Origin: a virus
IMG/VR virus record: IMGVR_UViG_3300032308_000916
Location: 1 to 23,621 of that record
DNA length: 23,621 bases
Strand: one strand, 5' to 3'
The notes beneath the pieces are model-generated. The model ran no database searches and was not told the origin of the DNA. It saw only the letters and a list, made by a program, of their open reading frames with translations. Position numbers and translations under genes: made by a program. Positions 1-7,600 of the stretch are shown here, piece by piece (position 1 is the stretch's first letter; each line of letters starts with the position of its first letter).

Positions 1-5
1 ATGCG

Positions 6-740
6 ATGAAATACTATAGCGTTAGTCAATACCCTGGTAGCACAGGACAATATTACTATACTTACTTCTTTGCGAAGCATAACATTGATGCAACATACAC
101 TCCTTTAGGCTGCACCACTGACAACTTTGAAGCATTGATGAACAGCCTACTTGATGATGTTGACACTGCGGGTATAAGCATTAGTATGCCATATAAAAGA
201 AGCATACTAGAGTATGTTATTAAAAGAAATGGCAACCATGATCATCCTGTCATTCAATATGCGTTAGCCAATACGGTTGTCGTTAACCCAAAGTTGACAA
301 CATATAACTGTGACTTGCAGGGTGTTATTGAAGTCACTAAACAATTGCCGGTTGGTAGCAAAATCTCTATTTTAGGGAACGGCGCAATGGGGAAAATGTT
401 TAATGACTACCTCATTGAGAGTAAATACAACAACGTTATGATGTATAGTCGGAGCATGGGAAATTGGAATGAGCGGTATGATGAAGCCGATGCCATCATA
501 AATTGCACCAATGTTGGCACGGTTACTCGTGAATCACCTATTGAACGTATACCCAAACTCACTAAGACTGTCATCGACTTATCAGTAATTCCGGGAACCC
601 TAGAAACGTTATCGGTAGGGCAGTGTGACTATATCAGTGGATTAAATTTTTATCACCATCAATTCATGGAACAGTTTTACAGATACACTGGCGTGAGACT
701 TGATTATAATGACGTAGTCCAGGCAGGAAATGAACGATGA
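6..740 (+). CDS. Shikimate/quinate dehydrogenase-like (AroE-fold) oxidoreductase
   Basis: The 244-residue protein has the AroE layout. A segment GISISMPYKRS (56-66) matches the family's VTxPxK loop and keeps the catalytic lysine (K64). ALANTVV (86-92) matches the GAxNT element, and NCD (101-103) supplies the partner aspartate (D103). A Rossmann turn GNGAMG (124-129) follows, then INCTNVG and a C-terminal GLNFYHHQFMEQF that matches the family's GxxMLxxQxxxxF helix. The family reduces 3-dehydroshikimate or related cyclic polyols with NAD(P)H. The N-terminal substrate loop (VSQYPGST) lacks the usual SxSPxxHN signature, so the substrate may not be shikimate. It is slightly shorter than a typical AroE (about 270). 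The next gene starts inside its stop (ATGA), so it is part of a coupled cluster. An upstream gene could end at the TGA at 7-9. The fold is fairly sure; the reaction is inferred. Confidence 0.7.
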   Translation: MKYYSVSQYPGSTGQYYYTYFFAKHNIDATYTPLGCTTDNFEALMNSLLDDVDTAGISISMPYKRSILEYVIKRNGNHDHPVIQYALANTVVVNPKLTTYNCDLQGVIEVTKQLPVGSKISILGNGAMGKMFNDYLIESKYNNVMMYSRSMGNWNERYDEADAIINCTNVGTVTRESPIERIPKLTKTVIDLSVIPGTLETLSVGQCDYISGLNFYHHQFMEQFYRYTGVRLDYNDVVQAGNER

Positions 741-1213
741 TTACTAAGTTGATAATGGATGTAGACGGTGTATTAAGCACTGGTCACATGGTATATAGTG
801 CTGATGGAAAAACGTTCAAGTTGTTTGGTCCGCACGATAAAGATGGATTGAAAATTGTCAAGCGGTATCTCAGTGACATTACCTTTATTACTGCCGACAT
901 AACGGGTTGGGATATTACCTACAGACGAATTGTAACAGATTGGGGTTATGATCACAGTCAACTCGTGTTAGTCTCCGAAGAAGATCGTATGAGCTACTTT
1001 GAAAACAACTGCGACTTTGATACTACTGCGTTTATCGCAGACGGATACCATGACGCTCCCATACTCAAGCGAGTCAAATTGGGGATAGCCCCGGCTAGTG
1101 CTAGGATAGAAGCCAAAGATGCTGCGGACTACGTAACACCTAGTGACGCTGGCAGCGGTGCAGTGCTTGATGCTTGCTTACACATTGAAAGAGTCATCAA
1201 TGGACTTTCATAA
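737..1213 (+). CDS. KdsC-like HAD phosphatase (KDO-8-phosphate phosphatase family)
   Basis: This 158-residue protein has the length and layout of the capless KdsC subfamily of HAD phosphatases, which hydrolyse sugar-acid phosphates such as KDO-8-P and are also fused to CMP-sialate synthases. The nucleophile motif DVDGVLSTG (8-16) carries D8 and D10. Motif II is ITAD (51-54). The acidic loop ADGYHDAP supplies D102 and D106. The tail GIAPASA...AADYVTPSDAGSGAV matches the family's LAPxxAxxxVxxxADYVTxxxGGxGAV end. The motif III lysine usually seen as dK is R84 here, which is odd. The start overlaps the AroE-like gene by ATGA, and the next gene starts 14 bases before this stop. The context suggests dephosphorylation of an unusual sugar acid or cyclitol phosphate. 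Confidence 0.8.
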   Translation: MITKLIMDVDGVLSTGHMVYSADGKTFKLFGPHDKDGLKIVKRYLSDITFITADITGWDITYRRIVTDWGYDHSQLVLVSEEDRMSYFENNCDFDTTAFIADGYHDAPILKRVKLGIAPASARIEAKDAADYVTPSDAGSGAVLDACLHIERVINGLS

Positions 1214-2216
1214 ATTTAAATTAGGCGCTGGGCCGATGAGTGAATCAGTAGTTGCGTTATGTTTAGAATATAGCAGCTATCATAAGTTTCCTATCATGTT
1301 CATTGCCAGCAGAAATCAAGCTGATTACAACAGCGGGTATGCATTTACTACTAGTGATTTGGCAGACTTCATACGTAGCAACAAATACTATGATCCTGAT
1401 AGGGTGTTGATATGCCGTGATCACTGTGGTCCGTATTTTAGTGATGCTGATGCCGGATTGCCGTTAGATGATGCAGTAGCTTCCTGTTTAAAAACGATTG
1501 AAGCAGATTGCAATTCAAACTTTGATCTAATACACATAGATGTTAGCCGAATCGACACTGACCAACAATTTGACATCGCTGAAGTATTGTTTGATCATGC
1601 GAGAAAACTTAAGCCCGAGATGGCATTTGAGTTTGGAACTGAAGATAACACCGGTACTAACTTAAAAGATAGTATGCAAAAGCTACAACAGCAATTAGAA
1701 TTCATTGAAGCTTATAAACCATACGTAAAGTTTGTAGTATCACAAACTGGAAGCTTGACAAAACACACGCAAGTAGGTAAGTTTGATCCTGGCGACAACG
1801 TGCAGATAGCAGAGTTGATTCATAATAACGGGATGTTGTTCAAAGAACACAATGCTGATTACTTGTCCGCTGCCGAAGTTACTCTTAGAAAAACCACCGG
1901 AGTAGATGCTATTAACATTGCTCCGCAACTAGGGTCAGTGCAAAGCAGTGTTATGCTTGAGTATAAACATCACTGTCCGACACTTTATGAGACGTTTTAC
2001 AATGATGTGATTGAATCAGGCTACTGGAAAAAGTGGGTGACCCCAGACATCTCGGACAACGATACTAGATTTATAGCAAGCGCACACTATTGTTATGGCT
2101 ATACCAGCGGCAAGTTATTGTTAGATGAACTGTTGAACAACATAGATTTTACAGAAACATTAAAGATGCGTTTATATGATGCACTGGATCAATATAGAAT
2201 AGGATATGAATTATGA
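1200..2216 (+). CDS. GatZ/KbaZ-like class II tagatose-bisphosphate aldolase subunit homologue
   Basis: The protein has 338 residues when started at ATG 1200, which overlaps the phosphatase gene by 14 bases. An upstream in-frame ATG at 1143 would bury 71 bases in the previous gene and is less likely. Recognisable GatZ/KbaZ features are RDHCGPYF (family dHxGPn), FDLIHIDVSR (family xKIHLDxS), FEFGTEDN (family xGTEvP), VKFVVSQTG, FKEHNADYLS (family EAHSTDYQ) and INIAPQLGS (family lKVGPxLTF). In bacteria this TIM-barrel protein supports a class II aldolase in galactitol or N-acetylgalactosamine breakdown. Stand-alone homologues occur in surface-sugar clusters. In this phage it may build or cleave a ketose phosphate that feeds the neighbouring phosphatase and dehydrogenase. 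The family is reasonably sure; the role is inferred. Confidence 0.65.
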   Translation: MDFHKFKLGAGPMSESVVALCLEYSSYHKFPIMFIASRNQADYNSGYAFTTSDLADFIRSNKYYDPDRVLICRDHCGPYFSDADAGLPLDDAVASCLKTIEADCNSNFDLIHIDVSRIDTDQQFDIAEVLFDHARKLKPEMAFEFGTEDNTGTNLKDSMQKLQQQLEFIEAYKPYVKFVVSQTGSLTKHTQVGKFDPGDNVQIAELIHNNGMLFKEHNADYLSAAEVTLRKTTGVDAINIAPQLGSVQSSVMLEYKHHCPTLYETFYNDVIESGYWKKWVTPDISDNDTRFIASAHYCYGYTSGKLLLDELLNNIDFTETLKMRLYDALDQYRIGYEL

Positions 2217-2338
2217 AAATCTTCACTAGATTAAAACACTTTGTTGTTGAAGTTTTGTTTGGACGGGTAACAAGAGAAGTCAGATATCGTAAGAGACTAA
2301 AAGAAATGCGTAAGCGAGATCCTTTCATTTACAAGTGA
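2213..2338 (+). CDS. Small basic protein, unknown (41 aa)
   Basis: This short ORF begins with ATG overlapping the aldolase stop (ATGA) and ends six bases before the carbamoyltransferase start, so it fills the only gap in a tightly coupled cluster. The 41-residue product starts MKIFTRLKHFVVEVLFG and then becomes strongly basic (RVTREVRYRKRLKEMRKRD). The N-terminal half could form an amphipathic or membrane-surface helix. No family was recognised. Position and coupling argue that it is translated; there is no evidence for function. Confidence 0.5.
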   Translation: MKIFTRLKHFVVEVLFGRVTREVRYRKRLKEMRKRDPFIYK

Positions 2339-2344
2339 TATACG

Positions 2345-3838
2345 ATGAACTATGTAGGAATCAGTTGCGGCTTCCATGATGCTGCTTTAAGTGTCATTGA
2401 TGACAACGGCAATATCCTTTTTGCTGGGCACAGTGAACGATATAGTAAGAAGAAGCATGACAGTGAATTGTGTTCAGGTATAATAGAAGATGCTAGAAAC
2501 CGAATCAATGACGAATTTGAGGTTCACTATTATGAGCGCCCATATGTCAAAGCTATTCGGCAGTTGTTTGCTAAGCAAAAACTTGGCCCATTCAATGTCA
2601 ATAAGATCATTGGTACTCGGCACCTACGCATGTTAGAGAGTGCACCGAATACTCGTCGGGGCAAAGTAAAGACACACAATCATCATCTTTGTCACGCTGC
2701 TGCTGGGTTTCAAACGAGTCCATACGAAGATGCAACAGTTGTTGTTATTGATGCCATCGGTGAGCTAGACACTATCAGTATCTGGAATGCAACATACGAC
2801 AAAGAAGGTAAAGCAATATACAAGAAGATTTGGGAACGTAGTTATCCTGACTCTATTGGTCTTTTTTATTCTGCGATGACGGCACGAGTGGGCTTACGCC
2901 CACTAGACGAAGAATATATTCTTATGGGCATGGCTGCATATGGTAAGCCGGTCTATGATATCTCAATGCAAAACTTATTCAGCAACTTCGATGAGATTGT
3001 GTTAAAAGATAATCTGCACATTGGGGTTGATGAAAAGTTCCTGCAAGGTGCAGACGAAATGGATATTGCAGCATCGGCACAATCTGTTGTTGAACAACTT
3101 ATTACAACTGTAGTGAAGACAGCTAAGAAGTTAGGCAATAGCAATAACCTCGTTTACGGTGGCGGCGTAGCACTCAACTGTTCAGCTAATAGGTTGTTAG
3201 GTAAGTATTTTGAAAATATTTGGATTATGCCCAACCCAGGCGATGCTGGCAACAGTCTTGGTGCAGCAGCATTGGGGTATGGTAAAAAGCTCAAGTGGAC
3301 TGATGCATTTCTAGGATACAACATCGAAGGAGAGTATCCGGTTGACAACATCATAAAAGAATTGTATACTAACAAGATGGTAGGTGTAGCCAACGGAAGA
3401 GCGGAGTTTGGTCCTCGTGCATTGGGAAATCGGTCATTGCTAGCAGACCCTAGAGGACCCGAGATCAAGGATAAGGTAAATGAGATCAAGAGAAGACAAC
3501 AATTCAGACCTTTTGCGCCCGTCATTTTGGAAGAAATGGTTGACGATTACTTTGATATGCCTACCGGTTTCAGTGATAGTAGGTATATGCAAGTCATCGC
3601 TCCTTGTAAGCATCCTGACTTATTCCCTGCTATCGTTCACGCTGACGGGACTAGTCGTGTTCAGACTGTACCTAAAGATGCCTCCGGAATCAGAAAACTG
3701 CTAGAAAGGTGGTATGCTGAGACAGGTTGTCCTATGTTGTTAAACACTTCATTGAACATTCGCGGTGAGCCGATGGTTAATGATCGCAAAGACGCTGATC
3801 GTTTTACAAAACTATATGGAGTGGCTGTGTGTCAGTAA
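2345..3838 (+). CDS. NodU/CmcH/TobZ-type O-carbamoyltransferase
   Basis: The 497-residue protein contains both family domains. The N-terminal ASKHA/Kae1-like domain shows CGFHDAALSVIDDNG (8-22), the metal-binding HHLCH (113-117), VIDAIGE (134-140) with D136, SIGLFYSAMTARVG and the MGMAAYGKP turn. It also has VYGGGVALNCSANR and PNPGDAGNSLGAAALGYG. The C-terminal YrdC-like part has EFGPRALGNRSLLADPR, RPFAPVILEE and LLNTSLNIRGEPMV. Family members form carbamoyl-adenylate from carbamoyl phosphate and ATP and move the carbamoyl group to a hydroxyl on a sugar, antibiotic or modified base. It is somewhat shorter than usual (550-600). Related genes are common in marine T4-like phages, and some phage members act on 5-hydroxymethylcytosine in DNA. 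Here the sugar-enzyme neighbours favour a sugar or cyclitol acceptor. It overlaps the next gene by ten bases. Confidence 0.93.
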   Translation: MNYVGISCGFHDAALSVIDDNGNILFAGHSERYSKKKHDSELCSGIIEDARNRINDEFEVHYYERPYVKAIRQLFAKQKLGPFNVNKIIGTRHLRMLESAPNTRRGKVKTHNHHLCHAAAGFQTSPYEDATVVVIDAIGELDTISIWNATYDKEGKAIYKKIWERSYPDSIGLFYSAMTARVGLRPLDEEYILMGMAAYGKPVYDISMQNLFSNFDEIVLKDNLHIGVDEKFLQGADEMDIAASAQSVVEQLITTVVKTAKKLGNSNNLVYGGGVALNCSANRLLGKYFENIWIMPNPGDAGNSLGAAALGYGKKLKWTDAFLGYNIEGEYPVDNIIKELYTNKMVGVANGRAEFGPRALGNRSLLADPRGPEIKDKVNEIKRRQQFRPFAPVILEEMVDDYFDMPTGFSDSRYMQVIAPCKHPDLFPAIVHADGTSRVQTVPKDASGIRKLLERWYAETGCPMLLNTSLNIRGEPMVNDRKDADRFTKLYGVAVCQ

Positions 3839-4086
3839 GTCAACGTTGGACTATTCCATTATATAGTTATGTAGATGATCTCGGGTGGGAAATGGTCGGA
3901 ATACATATGCCTACTGGTGAAAAGATATATTCAGTACGATACGATATTGGAAAATGGATAGAAACGCAACCTTCGCATCTTTGGAAGGCATATGACGCCT
4001 GGAAGGCATATGACGCAGGCTACAGTATCCCGTGCTATATGCTGAGTGAAGAATTGTTAGTTTGGATGACGTTAAAATTCCATTAA
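3829..4086 (+). CDS. Hypothetical protein (85 aa) with internal tandem hexapeptide
   Basis: The gene starts at a GTG inside the end of the carbamoyltransferase gene, with GGAG (3818-3821) seven bases upstream, so it is probably coupled to it. The product is rich in aromatic residues (WTIPLYSYVDDLGWEMVGI). It carries a perfect tandem WKAYDA-WKAYDA made by an 18-base duplication. No signal peptide, membrane helix or known family was seen. Confidence 0.6.
   Translation: MSVSQRWTIPLYSYVDDLGWEMVGIHMPTGEKIYSVRYDIGKWIETQPSHLWKAYDAWKAYDAGYSIPCYMLSEELLVWMTLKFH
3982..4017 (+). repeat. 18-bp tandem duplication inside a coding gene
   Basis: Two adjacent 18-base units (3982-3999 and 4000-4017) differ only in the last base (C or A). 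They keep frame and encode WKAYDA twice. The near identity indicates a recent slippage or duplication event. Confidence 0.9.
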
Positions 4087-4102
4087 CCGACGCAGAGATG
4101 AA

Positions 4103-4128
4103 AACTTTCAGGGTACCTTCCCTGAGTT
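4103..4128 (+). terminator. Hairpin in short intergenic gap, possible weak terminator or processing site
   Basis: TCAGGG (4108-4113) pairs with CCCTGA (4120-4125) around a six-base loop, and flanking AACT/AGTT can extend the stem with a bulge. No clean T-run follows, only AAATAAATTT, so termination is uncertain. It separates the carbamoyltransferase block from the next small genes. Confidence 0.35.
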
Positions 4129-4152
4129 AAATAAATTTAGAGGAGTAAACTT

Positions 4153-4413
4153 ATGTCAGTTGTTGAAAGCAAAGGCCATATTGATTATAATATGGGAAAT
4201 AGAGTCAAGAGTATCATGGAAAAGTACGTGGGTACTGAGTTAACTGAAGAAACCTGTGATATGGTCATGGAAGACCTCCGTGCTACCTTCGGTGAGAGCG
4301 TTGCAGCACAGGTAACGATTGATACTGACATCAATGATATCGAAGTAATGATTCGTGACTCTAATGACAGAATCATGAAGTGTTCGTCGCTGACCCTTTT
4401 TAAGGACGCATGA
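4153..4413 (+). CDS. Hypothetical protein (86 aa)
   Basis: The start is supported by GAGGAG at 4140-4145, seven bases before ATG, one of the stronger ribosome binding sites in this part of the window. The 86-residue product is acidic and appears soluble (MSVVESKGHIDYNMGNRV...), with a predicted alpha-beta pattern and no recognised domain. Its TGA overlaps the ATG of the following small gene. Confidence 0.65.
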   Translation: MSVVESKGHIDYNMGNRVKSIMEKYVGTELTEETCDMVMEDLRATFGESVAAQVTIDTDINDIEVMIRDSNDRIMKCSSLTLFKDA

Positions 4414-4589
4414 TGGACGATCTAGTATTCAATTCGGATAATGGCATCATCACCCTAGCATTGGGAATGTATGTCGAGGCTGCTGAACAGGCCGATGGTG
4501 ATCAGCGTCTGATTGACCGTGCTATGATCCTACAGCATATCTTCAAGAACAAGTCCGCAGACGAGACATATGAATACCCAGAAACGTAG
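4410..4589 (+). CDS. Small hypothetical protein (59 aa)
   Basis: This ORF starts at ATG 4410, overlapping the previous stop, with a second in-frame ATG at 4413. It ends at TAG 4587-4589, 13 bases before the giant repeat gene. The product MMDDLVFNSDNGIITLALG... looks like a soluble helical acidic protein (VEAAEQADGDQRLIDRAMIL). No family was recognised. Coupling and coding-like composition support translation. Confidence 0.5.
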   Translation: MMDDLVFNSDNGIITLALGMYVEAAEQADGDQRLIDRAMILQHIFKNKSADETYEYPET

Positions 4590-4602
4590 AACTAAGTAGT
4601 AG

Positions 4603-7600
4603 ATGTTAAGGGATGTATTTTATTACGGAGCCAAACCAAACGTTCACCCTCGTGAAAGATTCGCAGAATCATTAGACGATGCTAGGCAAAAGTGTACGAC
4701 ACACAGCTTTTGGATCATCAATGAATTCTGCGACTATCGAGGGTTTGATTGGGACTTCGATTTTGAATTCTTACCCGACGAAGATGTCTGGGCAGAAGAC
4801 CACAACAATGTATGGCCTAGTCAACATCAGAAAGATAGCGGGACATGGCTGTGTCCTAAAGAACACAGTGACATAATCATCTATCGCTGTGATGTCGATT
4901 TTGTCACACGCAGAAATGTCAATAACGACAACTGGGTTGAACTTGATCTGATCGATCACTCCAAGTTCGATTTCTCATGGCATCCCGATCCTACTGACCC
5001 GCCCTATATCTACAAGTGGGGATGTAAGTACTTTCCTGCACAGCTTAAGCACGTACTAGAATATAGAGTGCCTGGCGCAACTACTGAGAAGTATATGTCT
5101 TCGATAGTTGAATTGTTGCCTGCTGTTGGCTGGGTAGAACATCAAGAGGTTGACAAGAACAAGTTTGATATGTCATGGCGACCTGACCCAAGAGAACCTC
5201 CCTTCATCTATGTTTGGGGGAACAAGTGGATTGATGCTAAAGTTGAACCAACACTTTCCTACCACGCACCCGGGGCTACTGATAAAAAGTACATGAGCAA
5301 TGACGTTCCCGTTCTTCCTGAATGGGACAGATGGGTTGAAGTACAAAACGTAGATAAAAACAATTTTGACTTCTCCTGGAGACCCGACCCAAGAGAACCG
5401 GCCTACATTTATACATGGGGCAACAAATGGGTTGATGCGGTAGTCTGTCCTACCCTGGAATATCATTGCGATGGCGCAACAGACAGAAAGTATATGAGCA
5501 ACGACGTTCCCGTTCTTCCTGAATGGGACAGGTGGGTTGAACATCAAGAAGTTGATAAGACCAACTTCGACTTTACTTGGCGCCCCGCCCCAAATGAACC
5601 GGCATACGTATACACCTGGGGCAATAAGTGGATTGATGCTACCGTTAAACCCACGCTTGTATACCAAACTCCCGGGGCTACTGATAAAAAATACATGAGC
5701 AACGACGTTCCCGTTCTTCCTGAATGGGACAGGTGGGTTGAAGTACAAAATGTAGATAAGAACAATTTTGACTTCTCCTGGAGACCCGACCCAAGAGAAC
5801 CGGCATATGTATACACGTGGGGCAACAAGTGGGTTGATGCGGCAGTTTGTCCTACTTTAGAATACCATTGCGATGACGCAGCGGACAAAAAATACATGAG
5901 CAACGACGTTCCTGTTCTTCCTGAATGGGACAGGTGGGTTGAACATCAAGCGGTTGATAAGACCAACTTCGACTTTACTTGGCGACCCGCCCCAAATGAA
6001 CCGGCTTACGTTTATACATGGGGCAACAAATGGGTTGATGCCACAGTCGAACCAACACTTTCTTACCGCGCGCCTGGGGCTACTGATAAAAAATACATGA
6101 GCAATGACGTTCCTGTTCTTCCTGAATGGGACAGGTGGGTTGAACATCAAGCGGTTGATAAGACCAACTTCGACTTCACTTGGCGTCCTGACCCAAGAGA
6201 ACCGGCCTACATTTATACATGGGGCAACAAATGGGTTGATGCGGTGCAACGTCCTACCTTGGAGTACCATTGCGATGACGCAACGGACAAAAAATACATG
6301 AGCAATGACGTTCCCGTCCTTCCTGAATGGGATAGGTGGAAAGTTCTCAAGTCAATCGATCAATCAAGCTTCGACTTCACTTGGCGACCTGACCCCAAAG
6401 AACCTCCCTTCACTTACGTGTTCGGCAATGAGTTGTATGATGCAGTCAAGATGCCTACTGTTACGTATAACATGCCGGAAGGTTCGGTGATCAAGTATGT
6501 AGACTTCCAGAAGGCAAGGTTAGTTAGTGATGCTAGCAGTTATGAATATCTAGAAGATTCATACTTAGCTGATCTTTCGTGGGCTCCTGATCCTGACGCT
6601 CCTCCGTATATCTATGCATGGGGTAACCAATGGAACAAGCCGGAAGATAAGATTTCAATACAGTATGTTGTCCCGGGCGCTACCGAGTATGTATACATGA
6701 AAGAACGAGCAGTTCGTAAACCTTGCATGGACAATTGGTATCTTCCTGAAAACGTAGATACCACTGGGTTTGACTTTTCATGGGAACCGCACCCCAAAGC
6801 TCCTCCGTATATCTATCAGTTTGCGACTCAACTAGATGATGTCTGGGTTGATGATGGTCCTAGATACGTCGCGCCGGGCAACGATGGATTTGTAGTTAGA
6901 ATGGAAAACTCAGTTCTATCTACAAGTAAAATTGAATATCCTAGATATACGATAGAAACTACGCTAGACGAGTTAGTCAAGAAACATCCTACCGAACAGT
7001 TTTGGGCGCTTAATAAGAACATCAACTACGATGATTTTGACTTTAGCTGGAGACCTAATAAGGAAAGTCTATTCAATGTAACCGTGTTTGGTTCTCCTGA
7101 AAGTGAACGCACACACACTTACTTTGTCAATGCTAAGTTCTATCTGCAAGGACACACTGACTTAGACTTCGTTCAATCCGGAGTAGAATTGGATGACAAA
7201 TATCTAGCTAAAATCTTTGTCAAGCCAGACCTCTTTTTTGTTGACAGAGGCAACACTGAATCTGCCACCAGATTTGATACATTGAAAGAGAAGTTTGGTA
7301 CGAGGATTCAAAAGACTCGCTATCTTAATTCGTGGGTAGATACTATCAATCGTTGCACCAATCGTGCAACTACTGAAATGATTTGGATTCTCAACAGTGA
7401 ACTAGACTATGATGACTTTGACTTTGAATATTACCCTAACCCTTGGCAAATGAAAATGGTGCAGGTGTTTGGGACTCAGTGGTCACACTGGGGTACTACA
7501 TTCATGGTCAACTGCGAGACGTTCAAAGAAGATACGAAATACATCAACATCATTGAACACTTATCAAATTTGAACTTCGTTAAGACTACCAAAGCAAAAG

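Noticed and set aside
1143-1199. Longer start for the GatZ-like gene
   Set aside because: The extra 19 residues would lie inside the HAD phosphatase gene, and similarity to the family begins after ATG 1200.
5173-6270. Several antisense ORFs with repeated sequences
   Set aside because: They are shadows of the 201-bp coding repeats on the plus strand; their apparent repetition comes from the repeats themselves.
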